Source: Nakazawaea peltata
Taxonomy: Eukaryota > Ascomycota > Pichiomycetes > Alaninales > Pachysolenaceae
DNA: 64,000 bases
Assembly: GCA_001599355.1 (NCBI GenBank)
Contig: BCGQ01000002.1
Span: 633,554 to 697,553 of the forward strand
Direction: 5' to 3'
The position numbers were made by a program, and so were the translations under genes. The first letter of the stretch is position 1, and each line of letters starts with the position of its first letter. Positions 40,801 to 49,823 of the stretch are shown in pieces. Below the pieces are notes generated by a model. That model saw nothing but the letters and a program-made list of their open reading frames with translations. It was not told the origin of the DNA and made no database searches.

Positions 40801-41361
40801 TCGATTGTAGAAAGATTACCTCGATCCTCGGTCGATGAGCTGGATTGTACTGTAAGATTACATACCGAACAAGTAGGAGCCGAAGATATCGACACTAAGA
40901 CCATTCTCACTGGAGAACTGGTAGCTCATATTAATGATGTCTTTGGAGACGATAATGTCCATGCTGCTTGTCATGATGATGTCGTGGTAATTCAAGAGGG
41001 AGGATTACCTAGAAGACTGTTGCAATTGATTTGTGATCATATTAGAGAGAATAGAAGTGATTGGAAGGAGGAGTTTGAGTCGTTGCCAGTTTCTCCAACG
41101 AGTGAGAGTTTTGAGATGGGAAGTATTGGGGGAAGGATGGCTGGTGGCTCCACAGCACCTGGAGCTCCGGTAGGTCTTTTGTGTATCTTTGGAGGTCAGA
41201 GCCCTACCGATGAAGCTCTTTTCCAGCATGGTATTGAACTTGAACTTTCTCATCAATGCTCTCAATTGATGTCTATTGAAGTTGGAAAGACCAATCAAAG
41301 TTTTGCTAATCAGTATATTGGAGGAGTGAATGAGTTGATAAATATATTGAGTGATATATAG
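37851..41361 (+). CDS. TPS3: Trehalose synthase complex regulatory subunit (Tps3/Tsl1-like, one intron)
   Basis: Non-catalytic partner of Tps1 and Tps2 in trehalose-6-phosphate synthesis. Exon 1 (37851-37873) and exon 2 (37935-41361) flank a 61-nt intron (GTGAGT, TACTAAC, TAG). Splicing gives MTLIVTSLFLPYTVEFEVG, matching Tps3 MTIIVASLFLPYTPQFEAD. 1149 residues: a low-complexity Ser/Ala-rich N-terminus, a GT20-like domain (about 330-840: HDYHLLLVPELV, FLHVSFPSSEVFR, MREGMNLTCHEF) and a degenerate phosphatase-like domain (about 860-1149), where the catalytic DxDGT motif reads FNLLSLT, so no phosphatase activity is expected. CTG codons at 39460-39462 and 39556-39558 lie on Ala columns. TSL1 is the alternative name. 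Confidence 0.92.
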
Positions 41362-41675
41362 GTTAGAATGAAGTAGGATAGATGGTATTAAAGTACTGTA
41401 GGGCTGTAGATGAGTAGAGAGATGGAGTATAGCTTAGGCAGAGGCCCTGGAAGCGGATTGTGTAGGGGGTAAATTGGGGGTGGAAAACTGCGCATATTGG
41501 GGATAAATTGGGGGTACATTGGGGGTACATTGGGGGTAATTCACGGACAAGTTTGGATTGAAGGAGAGATTTTGGGTGAAATAACCAAAGCCACTACTCG
41601 ATGATCAAGATTCACCTAATATTATAATTATACAGAAACAAATATCTATGATTAAAGACTGAGGCACTCAAAACA
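41362..41675. other. Convergent intergenic region with TTGGGGGTAC repeats
   Basis: 314 bases between convergent genes. At about 41465-41540 an ATTGGGGGTAC-type 11-bp unit is repeated with three near-exact copies and decayed ones before them. No gene seen. Confidence 0.7.
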
Positions 41676-43349
41676 TCAACTCTCAATCTCAATTCTCTTG
41701 TCAACTCTAACCAATTCCTTACCCCCCAAAAATCTCATTACATTCTCAAACACCAACACTCCTACATCTCTGCCCCATAACAAATCCAAATGTTCATGAT
41801 TTTCTACACCGATCACCTTCAATTGTCCTTCTGCTTGTGGAAGTTGACTCCTCATAACTGAAATGTCTACAAGTGAGTCAATCTTCCCATACAAAATCAA
41901 CAATGGGATCTTAATATTGGCCACTGTCGGATACTCAAATGTCTGCATATTCAATTTGTACAATGAGTTGTATTTAGGCCTGAACATCTGCAATTTTCCC
42001 GACTTGATGATCTGGAACCAATGGCATACTGATTTTACAGAAGTTGTAGAGTAAAGATGGTAATAGCTGGCGAATTTCTGCTTGTAATCGATGTTGAAAC
42101 TTTGCCAATTGAATAGCATTGCATTCGCATAGTCAATTACAGCCACAAAGAGTGGAGGGTAGATAATAGATTGCCAAAATGTAGCTGAAGTAAGAAGAAT
42201 TTTCTTACCGAAAAGCAGGAATATGATATTGGGGGATAATTTGAACATGCCATTGACAATTTTGTTGTGGAGTCCTTTGGGGGTTGTCAGTGGTGAGATG
42301 AGGATGATTTTATCGATTTGCTCGTTTAAATGGGGGTGAAGAGAGAGAGCTGCAAGACCTTGGGTAGAACCTTGGGAAAAGCCTATATAAGTAATTTTAG
42401 TGGGGGAAGTCGGAGAAGACGAAGAAGGGGCAGAAAATGACACAGATTTCGATGCCGCTGCCGTTACTGGCAATGCCGAAATCGTAGAACCCACAGAACT
42501 TACCGAACTTTTACGTCTTCGGCTTATTCCATTCAAATGAGGACCAGAATTTCCTATAGGCTGCGCGGTCTCTTTCTTATTAACTTCTTCCCATATATAT
42601 TTTACCAGATCAGGGACATCAAACATGGCGAATTCATCAATACTGAAGTCCCAGAATTTTGTATCATTAATATCGTAGCGAAGAGACTTATTACTATACT
42701 TATTACCCCTATTGTTACCTAACCAGACATCATATCCGTGGTCACATAAGACTAGGGGGAGATTATCGTTCTTTTCCAGCATCGTACACCATACTTCACT
42801 GTTCATTAATAATCCGTGATGGAGATATACGGTTTTTCCGTTGGGAATTTTACCGTTTTTCAGAGGGTCCAAGCGGTGTAAAGTCAAAATATAATCGTCC
42901 CGAGTGGGTACGAGGCGGGTTTCTAAATGGTATCCGAAGATCAGACACATCTCTTCGAGATTGGACAGCTTTTGCAAGCGATGCACACGAGCGTATATAC
43001 TATCGTCAGCACCTACATTTGTCGAGTCCATTTCATGTTGCATCAGTTTTTCTTCTTCGATAGTGGTGGCATTTGAGAAGGTGCTTGACATCGAAGAATG
43101 ACGTCTACGATGAGTTGTTGAGACCCGAGTTTTTTCCTTGTTACCTGAACTGAAAACTGAACCGATGGTTGACCCAATTCCCCCGACCTCACCCCCAAAT
43201 GACATCGTACCAAGCAATGAGAAGACAAGTTTAGTCATATTTGTGAAAGAATCAATCATCCACCGCGGGAGAAAGATCGTAATGGTCGCAAGGACCGATT
43301 CCACACAAACTAACACCACAGATGATATCAGGTAGTATTGATCGTTCAT
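41676..43349 (-). CDS. Steryl-ester hydrolase / acid-lipase-like protein (TGL1/YEH family)
   Basis: 557 residues from the ATG ending at 43349 (MNDQYYLISSVVLVC); the frame upstream starts at TTG. An N-terminal membrane helix (about 6-30) anchors it to lipid droplets or membrane, as in Tgl1 and Yeh1/2. The alpha/beta-hydrolase core has YLHHGLLMNSEVW, DHGYDVWLGNNRGNKYS, and nucleophile motif GFSQGSTQG, with HEHLDLLWG carrying the C-terminal His. A Ser-rich insertion lies between them. Which of TGL1, YEH1 and YEH2 is orthologous cannot be decided by eye. Confidence 0.88.
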   Translation of the reverse strand: MNDQYYLISSVVLVCVESVLATITIFLPRWMIDSFTNMTKLVFSLLGTMSFGGEVGGIGSTIGSVFSSGNKEKTRVSTTHRRRHSSMSSTFSNATTIEEEKLMQHEMDSTNVGADDSIYARVHRLQKLSNLEEMCLIFGYHLETRLVPTRDDYILTLHRLDPLKNGKIPNGKTVYLHHGLLMNSEVWCTMLEKNDNLPLVLCDHGYDVWLGNNRGNKYSNKSLRYDINDTKFWDFSIDEFAMFDVPDLVKYIWEEVNKKETAQPIGNSGPHLNGISRRRKSSVSSVGSTISALPVTAAASKSVSFSAPSSSSPTSPTKITYIGFSQGSTQGLAALSLHPHLNEQIDKIILISPLTTPKGLHNKIVNGMFKLSPNIIFLLFGKKILLTSATFWQSIIYPPLFVAVIDYANAMLFNWQSFNIDYKQKFASYYHLYSTTSVKSVCHWFQIIKSGKLQMFRPKYNSLYKLNMQTFEYPTVANIKIPLLILYGKIDSLVDISVMRSQLPQAEGQLKVIGVENHEHLDLLWGRDVGVLVFENVMRFLGGKELVRVDKRIEIES

Positions 43350-44419
43350 TGTGATGGCGTTATGACAGTTAAATGGCGGCAACTCATCTCATCTGTAGGT
43401 TATATTGCTGAGATTACCGTATTAGGAAGGAGGGAATGAAGCGGAGAAGTCGTGTAGATGGGGTAAAATACCTAAAACGGCAATAGACAGAAGGGTTTGA
43501 AGTACTGAGGATTCTAGAAGGGAGGGAGAAAAGGTCGTGTAAAAAGAGATAAAGGGAAGAGCTCACGGGATGGGCTGAGGCAGGACGTGTAAAGTCAAGA
43601 TTGGGTTGATTCTTGCCGTTGCATCTGTTGAGATGGAGTCTGAAGATGGTCATTGGTTGAGTGTAGATCTCCACCTTCACTCCCCCCTCTCATTTGCTCC
43701 ATGTTCATTCCCCCACCTTCGCTCCTCCACCCTAAGCTGCGTTACCCAAGAAACTCGTAAGGCTGAAGGTGAAAAACTGAGGGGAGTGTGAACTGAAAGA
43801 GGGGAATTTTATGCATAGAGAGGGGAGTAAAAAGGGGTAGTGTAAAGGGGTAAGAATGGAGGAGGGAAAGGACTGCATACAAAACCCAACAGAGCTTAGA
43901 ATCGAGTATTCAATTGAGCGGGGATCACTATAAATCTACAACAAGTAATCATCTGATTAAAAGAACCACCAAAAGTGTCCCTAACTGCGCTAGGAAGGCA
44001 TCGCTCCGATGATCTACGCGCACAGTTTTTCCGTAGTTCGGCGATGGCCTTAGACTGGAGGGAGGGTATTGGAGGGGGGCAGTAAGAAGAAGAGGCTGGA
44101 GATGGAAGCTGAATTGAGAGTAGAATTGGTTCAGTAGGTTCAGTAGGCTCCATAGTATAGATTTGTAGACCACCATACACTCCAATCCAAACTCAATCGA
44201 AACTACCCCCATCTTACCCACCCTACTTTTTCCATTCTCGCATTTCCCTCGGCCATTCCGAAAAACATCACCTGAACCCACCTTGAAAATTTATAATTCG
44301 TCCACCATTTATGCACCATCCAAGATGGAGTTATCGTCGGATGGGTGTCAACCTTGTTCTGAAGAAAATCTGAAGGAGATCTATTGCAATCTATAAAAAA
44401 AGAAGAGGACTATTTAAAT
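43350..44419. other. Intergenic between lipase and ACH1
   Basis: 1070 bases. AGTCGTG at 43448-43454 and GGTCGTG at 43533-43539 precede the lipase gene. Two overlapping minus-strand open frames (43896-44180 and 43949-44281) could be a small gene, but I find no family match and mark them unresolved. Confidence 0.55.
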
Positions 44420-46006
44420 TTAGAAGCTCTTGTCCCAGTTGTCAATCTTCATGGTACCATTGTACTCCAAGTTCAAGTGCATCTTGAAAGCATCCTTCAA
44501 GATGTGAGGCTCGTGTAACGACTTTCTCTTTTCACAGTAGAAGATGGCTCTGTCCAAGTAATCTTGTAAAATAGGCTTGTAGTCTGGGTGAGCAGAGTTG
44601 TTGATGATGGTTTGAGCTCTCTCCTTTGGAGACAAACCTCTCAAGTCAGACAAACCTTGTTCGGTGACGATGATGTCCAAATCCAGCTCGGTGTGGTCAA
44701 CGTGAGAGGCAAATGGAACGATACAGGAGATACCGGTTGGGTCGGTCTTGGTTGGTCTAGCGGAAGGAGTGTGCATGATGGACAACTTGGCGTTTCTCAA
44801 GAAGTCACCAGATCCTCCAATACCGTGCAACATCTTGGATCCACTGACGTTGGTAGAGTTGGCATGAGCGTAGATATCAACTTCAACCGGAGTGTTCATG
44901 GCAATAACACCCAATCTACGGACAATCTCTGGGGAGTTGGAGACGACTTGGGAACGAAGACACAACTTCTTGGAGAACAATTCCCAGTTGTTGAATAACT
45001 TGTCGAAACCTGCTGGGGTCAATCTGACAGAGGTGGCAGTAGCAAAGTCCAAAGCTCCGTTCTCGAAAAGAGGCAAGAAAGAATCTTGCAAGACTTCGGT
45101 CCAGACAGTCAAACCCTTGAAAGATGAGGAAGCCAAACCGTCAATGACGGCGTTGGCAATGTTACCGATACCGGATTGCAATGGCAACAAGTTTGGAGGT
45201 AATCTACCTTCACGGACCTCCTTCTCGAAGAACTCAACCAAATGGCCGGCCAAACGCTTGGAAGTTTCATCTGGAGGGGTGTTTGGACCAACCTTATCTG
45301 GCTCGGTACTCTCGACGATAGCAATGACTCTTTCTGGGTCAACAGCGATGGCATCGACACCGGAACGTTGGTCGACAGAAGTGTATGGGTATGGTTGACG
45401 GTATGGTGGGTTGACGTGAGGGTCAATGTCATGGATACCCTCGAAAGATGGAGTGGTGGTGTTGACCTCGACGATGATCTTGTCGGAAACAGCCAACATC
45501 TCCGGGGAACCACCGACAGCTGGACCTGGGATGATAGCACCATTTTCGTTGATGGCAGTGGCCTCGATGATGGTGTAGTCAAGCATGTTACGGCTTTCCT
45601 CTGGACCTTGCTTGTCACGGAAGTAGAAACCATAAGCTAAATCTTGTGGGAACATAGATAAATGCTTGTCAAAGAATTGGGTACGTCCGTCATTGATGGC
45701 ATTGGCAATTGGCTTACCAACTTGATGAGGAGCTCTACGCAAGATCATGTTGTTGGTGGCCCAACGAGATTCTTCTGGACCAGCAGAGGCACCGACAAAC
45801 AAGTTGAACAGCAACTTTCCTTGTAAGTTGTTGTCCTCGACGTGTTGAGCCAACAGATCTGGGACAACCTTTGGAGCTCCGACACCGGTGAAACCGGACC
45901 AACCCAAATATTGACCGTGCTTGAACAACTCAACACATTGTTCTGGGGTACGTAACTTGTCCAAGTAAGGCTTGTATCTGACTCTTTGTTTCAAGATAGC
46001 TGACAT
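44420..46006 (-). CDS. ACH1: Acetyl-CoA hydrolase / CoA-transferase
   Basis: Mitochondrial enzyme that transfers CoA from succinyl-CoA to acetate or hydrolyses acetyl-CoA, helping acetate detoxification. 528 residues from the ATG ending at 46006 (S. cerevisiae 526). Conserved blocks: [106 protein letters not shown]. Codon use is strongly biased, as in a highly expressed gene, yet two CTG codons remain; that at 45854-45856 lies where S. cerevisiae has Ala (VPEAL). A TTCCGAA inverted repeat is in its promoter. Confidence 0.97.
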   Translation of the reverse strand: MSAILKQRVRYKPYLDKLRTPEQCVELFKHGQYLGWSGFTGVGAPKVVPDLLAQHVEDNNLQGKLLFNLFVGASAGPEESRWATNNMILRRAPHQVGKPIANAINDGRTQFFDKHLSMFPQDLAYGFYFRDKQGPEESRNMLDYTIIEATAINENGAIIPGPAVGGSPEMLAVSDKIIVEVNTTTPSFEGIHDIDPHVNPPYRQPYPYTSVDQRSGVDAIAVDPERVIAIVESTEPDKVGPNTPPDETSKRLAGHLVEFFEKEVREGRLPPNLLPLQSGIGNIANAVIDGLASSSFKGLTVWTEVLQDSFLPLFENGALDFATATSVRLTPAGFDKLFNNWELFSKKLCLRSQVVSNSPEIVRRLGVIAMNTPVEVDIYAHANSTNVSGSKMLHGIGGSGDFLRNAKLSIMHTPSARPTKTDPTGISCIVPFASHVDHTELDLDIIVTEQGLSDLRGLSPKERAQTIINNSAHPDYKPILQDYLDRAIFYCEKRKSLHEPHILKDAFKMHLNLEYNGTMKIDNWDKSF

Positions 46007-47042
46007 CGTGGTGATTTTAAACTGGTAGTTTGAGAAATCTGCTCTAAACACTCGAACTGCAGTTCTTGACTGAGGGAATGGGCGCTATTTAAATCGGTTT
46101 CGCGCTTGGGCGTTCCGAAATTTCACCGAATTTTTTCTGTTTCTTCTTTTTTTGTTGGATTCGGAACAACAGCTGTGGTTCTGTGTTTTTTTTGTTTGGC
46201 AAAATACCGCGAGGGGAACAGTGTTTGGGGGTGTTACGTTGGGGAGAGATCCGATCATGACAAGATGAGGAGTAGCTGATGGGGAGTATGCGGATAAATC
46301 ATTTATTTATAAAGGAGGGAAATCTTTAGATTTTGAGATGAGGATTTTAAGAGTTGTGATGGAGAAGGATCGATGGGATTTTGGCCACACATACATGGTG
46401 TGGGTAATAATCGAGGACAATATTTATGAGCAGCTTTGCCTTGCTATTAACCTACTAGTTCCGAGAAATATAAGAATGGCCTTAAAAACGTATGACCTTA
46501 CTTAGTTAAGTGCTCGGCCAATCAATTTGTAATATTTTTTGAGCGAATAATTTTACTTACTCTTATTTGTTGGATTCATTACCAGTGAACGAGTAATGGG
46601 GAATCATTTACCCAAATGGGTGTAACCAGTAGATCATCCATTTCGTATTCTCTCATCATATCTTGTTCTGTGTCTCTCTGCCACCCCCACTTCCACCCCT
46701 TGTCCCACCCCTTATCTCTCAACCTGCGCATCGCTTCCTCCCTCATTACGCGGACACAGGGCACACTATCAAAAGTGCGTGATGCCGAATATATTCCGGG
46801 GAAAAAGCGGGACCTGGGTTTGGGCCAATAATGCGGTCTCATTGGTCAGACAGGGGGTGCAAATGCGGGAATCTTGACATCAAACTTTCCAGAACGCACA
46901 AAACTACTACTATTTATGCCGGGTTCCGAATTTATTCTTAATACACCCCCACTTGGTTACCCCAGTTCTTGAGGGTGTCTACATTGATCTGTTTGCATTG
47001 CATTAATTTATATACATTGTCATACACACACGACTTGGTCGT
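46007..47042. other. Intergenic: ACH1 promoter and 3' flank of an unrecognised gene
   Basis: 1036 bases. TTCCGAA (46113-46119) and its complement TTCGGAA (46160-46166) lie 110-160 bp upstream of ACH1; a further TTCCGAA occurs near 46925. CACGACT is at 47029-47035. Open frames at 46579-46842 lack support. Confidence 0.55.
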
Positions 47043-47777
47043 CTAAATTTCCCTCTTGAATCCTTCAAATCCGTATAGCAACTTGTCTCTTAGTTTATCA
47101 TCAATAAGTTCCTTCTGGTAGTTGATTGCCTCTTCCCCTACAAAGTATTTAATTGTATGCACTTGGAAGTTTTTACCGAAATCAAAATAATTGAAGAGCT
47201 CACCAGAATAATCGATAACATTTGGTCGTACCTTGACGTCGAAAAAAGGTTTATCTATCGATGCCACAGTTAGTTGGCCCAGTTTCTCACGGAAATATTT
47301 CCCACTGTCTCCTTTGAAATGGTGTGGCTTCTTAAAAAATGGACCCAACTCTCTTTTCTTGTGCTTCTCCTTCCCATAAATATCACTATGAGTACCCAAC
47401 CTAAGAATCCCTTTTAATCTTGTAATCGAGCTGATCAAGGTGTTTAGCTTTGTTTCGTAGATTTCCCTTGTAATGTCCAAATCAGGCTTCATTGCCGACT
47501 CTGAGCCTCCTAAGTCGTAGATGATATCGATGAACCTATTGAATTGCAGTTGGCCTACTTTCTCTCCGACTCTGGAATGCCTATAGAATATCTGACTAAT
47601 TGGTTGACACTCATGACGCGAAAGAAGCAGATGTCCCAGTTCATAGTCGTTCATCTGCTCCGTCTTATACTTGAACACATTATAAATATGGGACACCTCA
47701 TCTTGGGATGAAGGAGCTGTCGAGACCGACATACGGAATCGGACGAAATTCCTCGGATCAAAAGTGGATTTGAGCAT
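47043..47777 (-). CDS. Unrecognised protein, likely mitochondrial
   Basis: 244 residues with normal codon use and a plausible ATG. The start MLKSTFDPRNFVRFRMS is basic and lacks acidic side chains apart from one Asp, so it could be a mitochondrial presequence. No membrane segment. Regular helical stretches lie at residues 22-95 (EVSHIYNVFKYKTEQMNDYE, QPISQIFYRHSRVGEK), and a basic patch (GKEKHKKRELGPFFKKPHHF) at about 135-155. I do not recognise the family; it could be a mitochondrial translation or ribosome factor, but this is a guess. Confidence 0.6.
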   Translation of the reverse strand: MLKSTFDPRNFVRFRMSVSTAPSSQDEVSHIYNVFKYKTEQMNDYELGHLLLSRHECQPISQIFYRHSRVGEKVGQLQFNRFIDIIYDLGGSESAMKPDLDITREIYETKLNTLISSITRLKGILRLGTHSDIYGKEKHKKRELGPFFKKPHHFKGDSGKYFREKLGQLTVASIDKPFFDVKVRPNVIDYSGELFNYFDFGKNFQVHTIKYFVGEEAINYQKELIDDKLRDKLLYGFEGFKREI

Positions 47778-48157
47778 ATTGAGGTCAGGAGATCACCGTA
47801 GTATTGTATTCAATCCCACTATCTCATCAACTGCGGAGTAACTCTTCCTCCGCACTTTCATACTAAATTACTCAGGTGAAATATTGGTTAGCAATTTATC
47901 AATTATATCAGAAGGGGGTGGTAGGTTTATTGGGGGTTAGTTGGGGTGGGTATCAGTTGGGGTGGGTATCAGTTGGGTAGAGGTTAGTTTGGAGAGTCGA
48001 AATCAAGAAGATAGTACATGTGATGAAGACAATTTGCATAGTTGAAGTTTATTTCAAATTTGAAAGCTCACCCGGGCAGTAACCCCTCTAAAGTGCAGAA
48101 GGTCTACATTAACTAGTCAGCTAATCATAAAGTGTATTCAGTTTTATATAAAAGCTC
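47778..48157. other. Intergenic with short GT-rich tandem repeat
   Basis: 380 bases. At 47939-47970 the unit AGTTGGGGTGGGTATC occurs twice exactly, followed by a partial copy. No gene seen. Confidence 0.7.
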
Positions 48158-48874
48158 TCACAAAGCAGTGGTAGCGTAGTAGATCTTTGGGGTATACTCT
48201 GGTCTGTGAGTATGAGGACCAGTAGGACCGTACAAAGTGGTTTCGTAAACAAATGATGAAGTGGTGGTGTGAGAAACAGGGGTGTATGGAAGGCTGTAAG
48301 GATGTGGGGAGACATGAGAGGTGGAAGAAGATGAGGTAGTCTCATGGGAAGACAAAGTGAGTGGAGTGAATCCCGAATCGAATTCTGAGAATGGTGGTAC
48401 CTCAGCTTCCTCTGATGATGATGACGATGAGTAAGGATAGTAAGCACTTGACAAAGTTGGAGAAGCACTGAAGTAGTTAAAGGTGGTGCTTGGTTCAGAA
48501 GCAGTGCTTTGTTCAGTTGGAGCAACAGTTGAGAAAGTGACTGGAGATGGAGATGAAGATGAAGATGAAACAACAGCTGGGTAGGATGGAGCCAGATATG
48601 ATTCAGGGGATGGAATTGGAGCGACTGACTCTGAAGAAGACTCTGGAGAAGACTCTGGAGCAACTTCAATTGAAGTTGGTGCTACCTCAGAAGAACTTGA
48701 GGTGGTAAGAGTAGCTTCCCAACCACCGGTGGTGGTACAAGAAGTAGACTCAGTAGCAGGAGCAGTCCCATTGTTAAAGCTAGGAGCATCACCAGTGGTG
48801 GTGACGTAGAAAGCTGGGAGAGCTTGGGCTGAAGAGACAAGAGCCAGTAAAACTAAAGGAATGAATGATTGCAT
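48158..48874 (-). CDS. Secreted or wall Ser/Thr/Pro-rich protein
   Basis: 238 residues from the ATG ending at 48874; upstream the frame reaches only GTG. MQSFIPLVLLALVSSAQA is a clear signal peptide. The rest is low-complexity Ser/Thr/Pro/Tyr with repeated SSSSS and (S/P)ES runs, and only one Cys. The C-terminus (IYYATTAL) is not a typical hydrophobic GPI signal, so a loosely attached or secreted mannoprotein is more likely. Low-complexity content prevents assigning a family. The promoter has CACGACC at 49213-49219. Confidence 0.65.
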   Translation of the reverse strand: MQSFIPLVLLALVSSAQALPAFYVTTTGDAPSFNNGTAPATESTSCTTTGGWEATLTTSSSSEVAPTSIEVAPESSPESSSESVAPIPSPESYLAPSYPAVVSSSSSSPSPVTFSTVAPTEQSTASEPSTTFNYFSASPTLSSAYYPYSSSSSSEEAEVPPFSEFDSGFTPLTLSSHETTSSSSTSHVSPHPYSLPYTPVSHTTTSSFVYETTLYGPTGPHTHRPEYTPKIYYATTAL

Positions 48875-49823
48875 GATGTTATTCTTCGACACAGATATCA
48901 GAAAGCTACTGGATATTACCTTCTACTTAAATACCATATTCTACATCCCTTTGCACAGTGGCTTTGAAAAATTCTCTGTGTTCTAGCCTTCATAGCCAAC
49001 ATGTCTCCCTTTAGGGTTATTTCTTGCCTAAGTAGGAAGTTGTACCTGCATCTCAAGATTTAAACTATAACGAAGGCACATAGCGAAACAATAGCAGCGC
49101 GATATAAATTTAAAAATAGCTCGAATCTAGAACCATAGTGGCACTGCGATACTTTTTGCTGCATAAACTGGAAAATATTAGGTCAAGCCGCTGAACTAGC
49201 CACGTTGAGGTGCACGACCTTTAAATGAGTTTCCAGTGCACTCATCAGCTTAAAAGTTGAGGTTAGATCTAGCTTCTGCTCTCCATACGCGATGTAATCC
49301 AAGAGATTTTGTAGCAGTGCCATCGAACTCGAAAATCCTCTTCAGTCGATTCCACCACCATAATAAACAACCACAATAGACCACCAACAAACCCAATCCA
49401 GTGACGTAATGTTTATTTTTGGCTATTTTGGGACCTGAAAAAATTTCCTAAAACGGATGTTCTAGACCGCGGCCATAGAGGAATGGCTGGTTTGGGACTA
49501 AGATAGATGGGGAATTGGGTGGTGGTAGGTATGGTGATTAGATGGCGGGTTAGGGGGTTAGTGACCATATTACAGGGCGAATCGGATATTGTAGGTTGTA
49601 TGTTCAAGCATTGTGCTGTTGCTTGTTCATAGACCCTTCTCTTGTGTAGTGAATTTTAGAAATAGAGCGAGGGGTTAGGTCTGAGGGGTTAGGTCTGAGG
49701 GGTTAGGTCTGAGGGGTTAGAGCAGACGGGTCAGGGCAGACTTAGCCCTCTCATTCATTACCTACACTAAACAACTATAAATATTAACATTACTATTAAA
49801 TACTACTTCTCAACCATAACACC
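48875..49823. other. Intergenic between the secreted-protein gene and OXP1 3' end
   Basis: 949 bases. Holds CACGACC (49213-49219) and a 14-bp tandem repeat near 49669. Short open frames near 49413 are unsupported. No gene seen. Confidence 0.6.
49669..49720. repeat. 14-bp tandem repeat GAGGGGTTAGGTCT
   Basis: Three exact head-to-tail copies (49669-49682, 49683-49696, 49697-49710) and a partial fourth. The G-rich unit contains GGGGTTAGG, similar in look to telomeric repeats, but the array sits between two genes. Confidence 0.95.

Noticed and set aside
43896-44281. Small gene on the minus strand between the lipase and ACH1
   Set aside because: Two overlapping frames, neither with family resemblance; a short spliced gene remains possible but is unsupported.
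46579-46842. Open frames on both strands between ACH1 and the unrecognised gene
   Set aside because: Composition and lack of matches suggest chance.
49669-49720. Telomere end or internal telomere tract
   Set aside because: Only three to four copies between two ordinary genes; the species' telomere unit is unknown.
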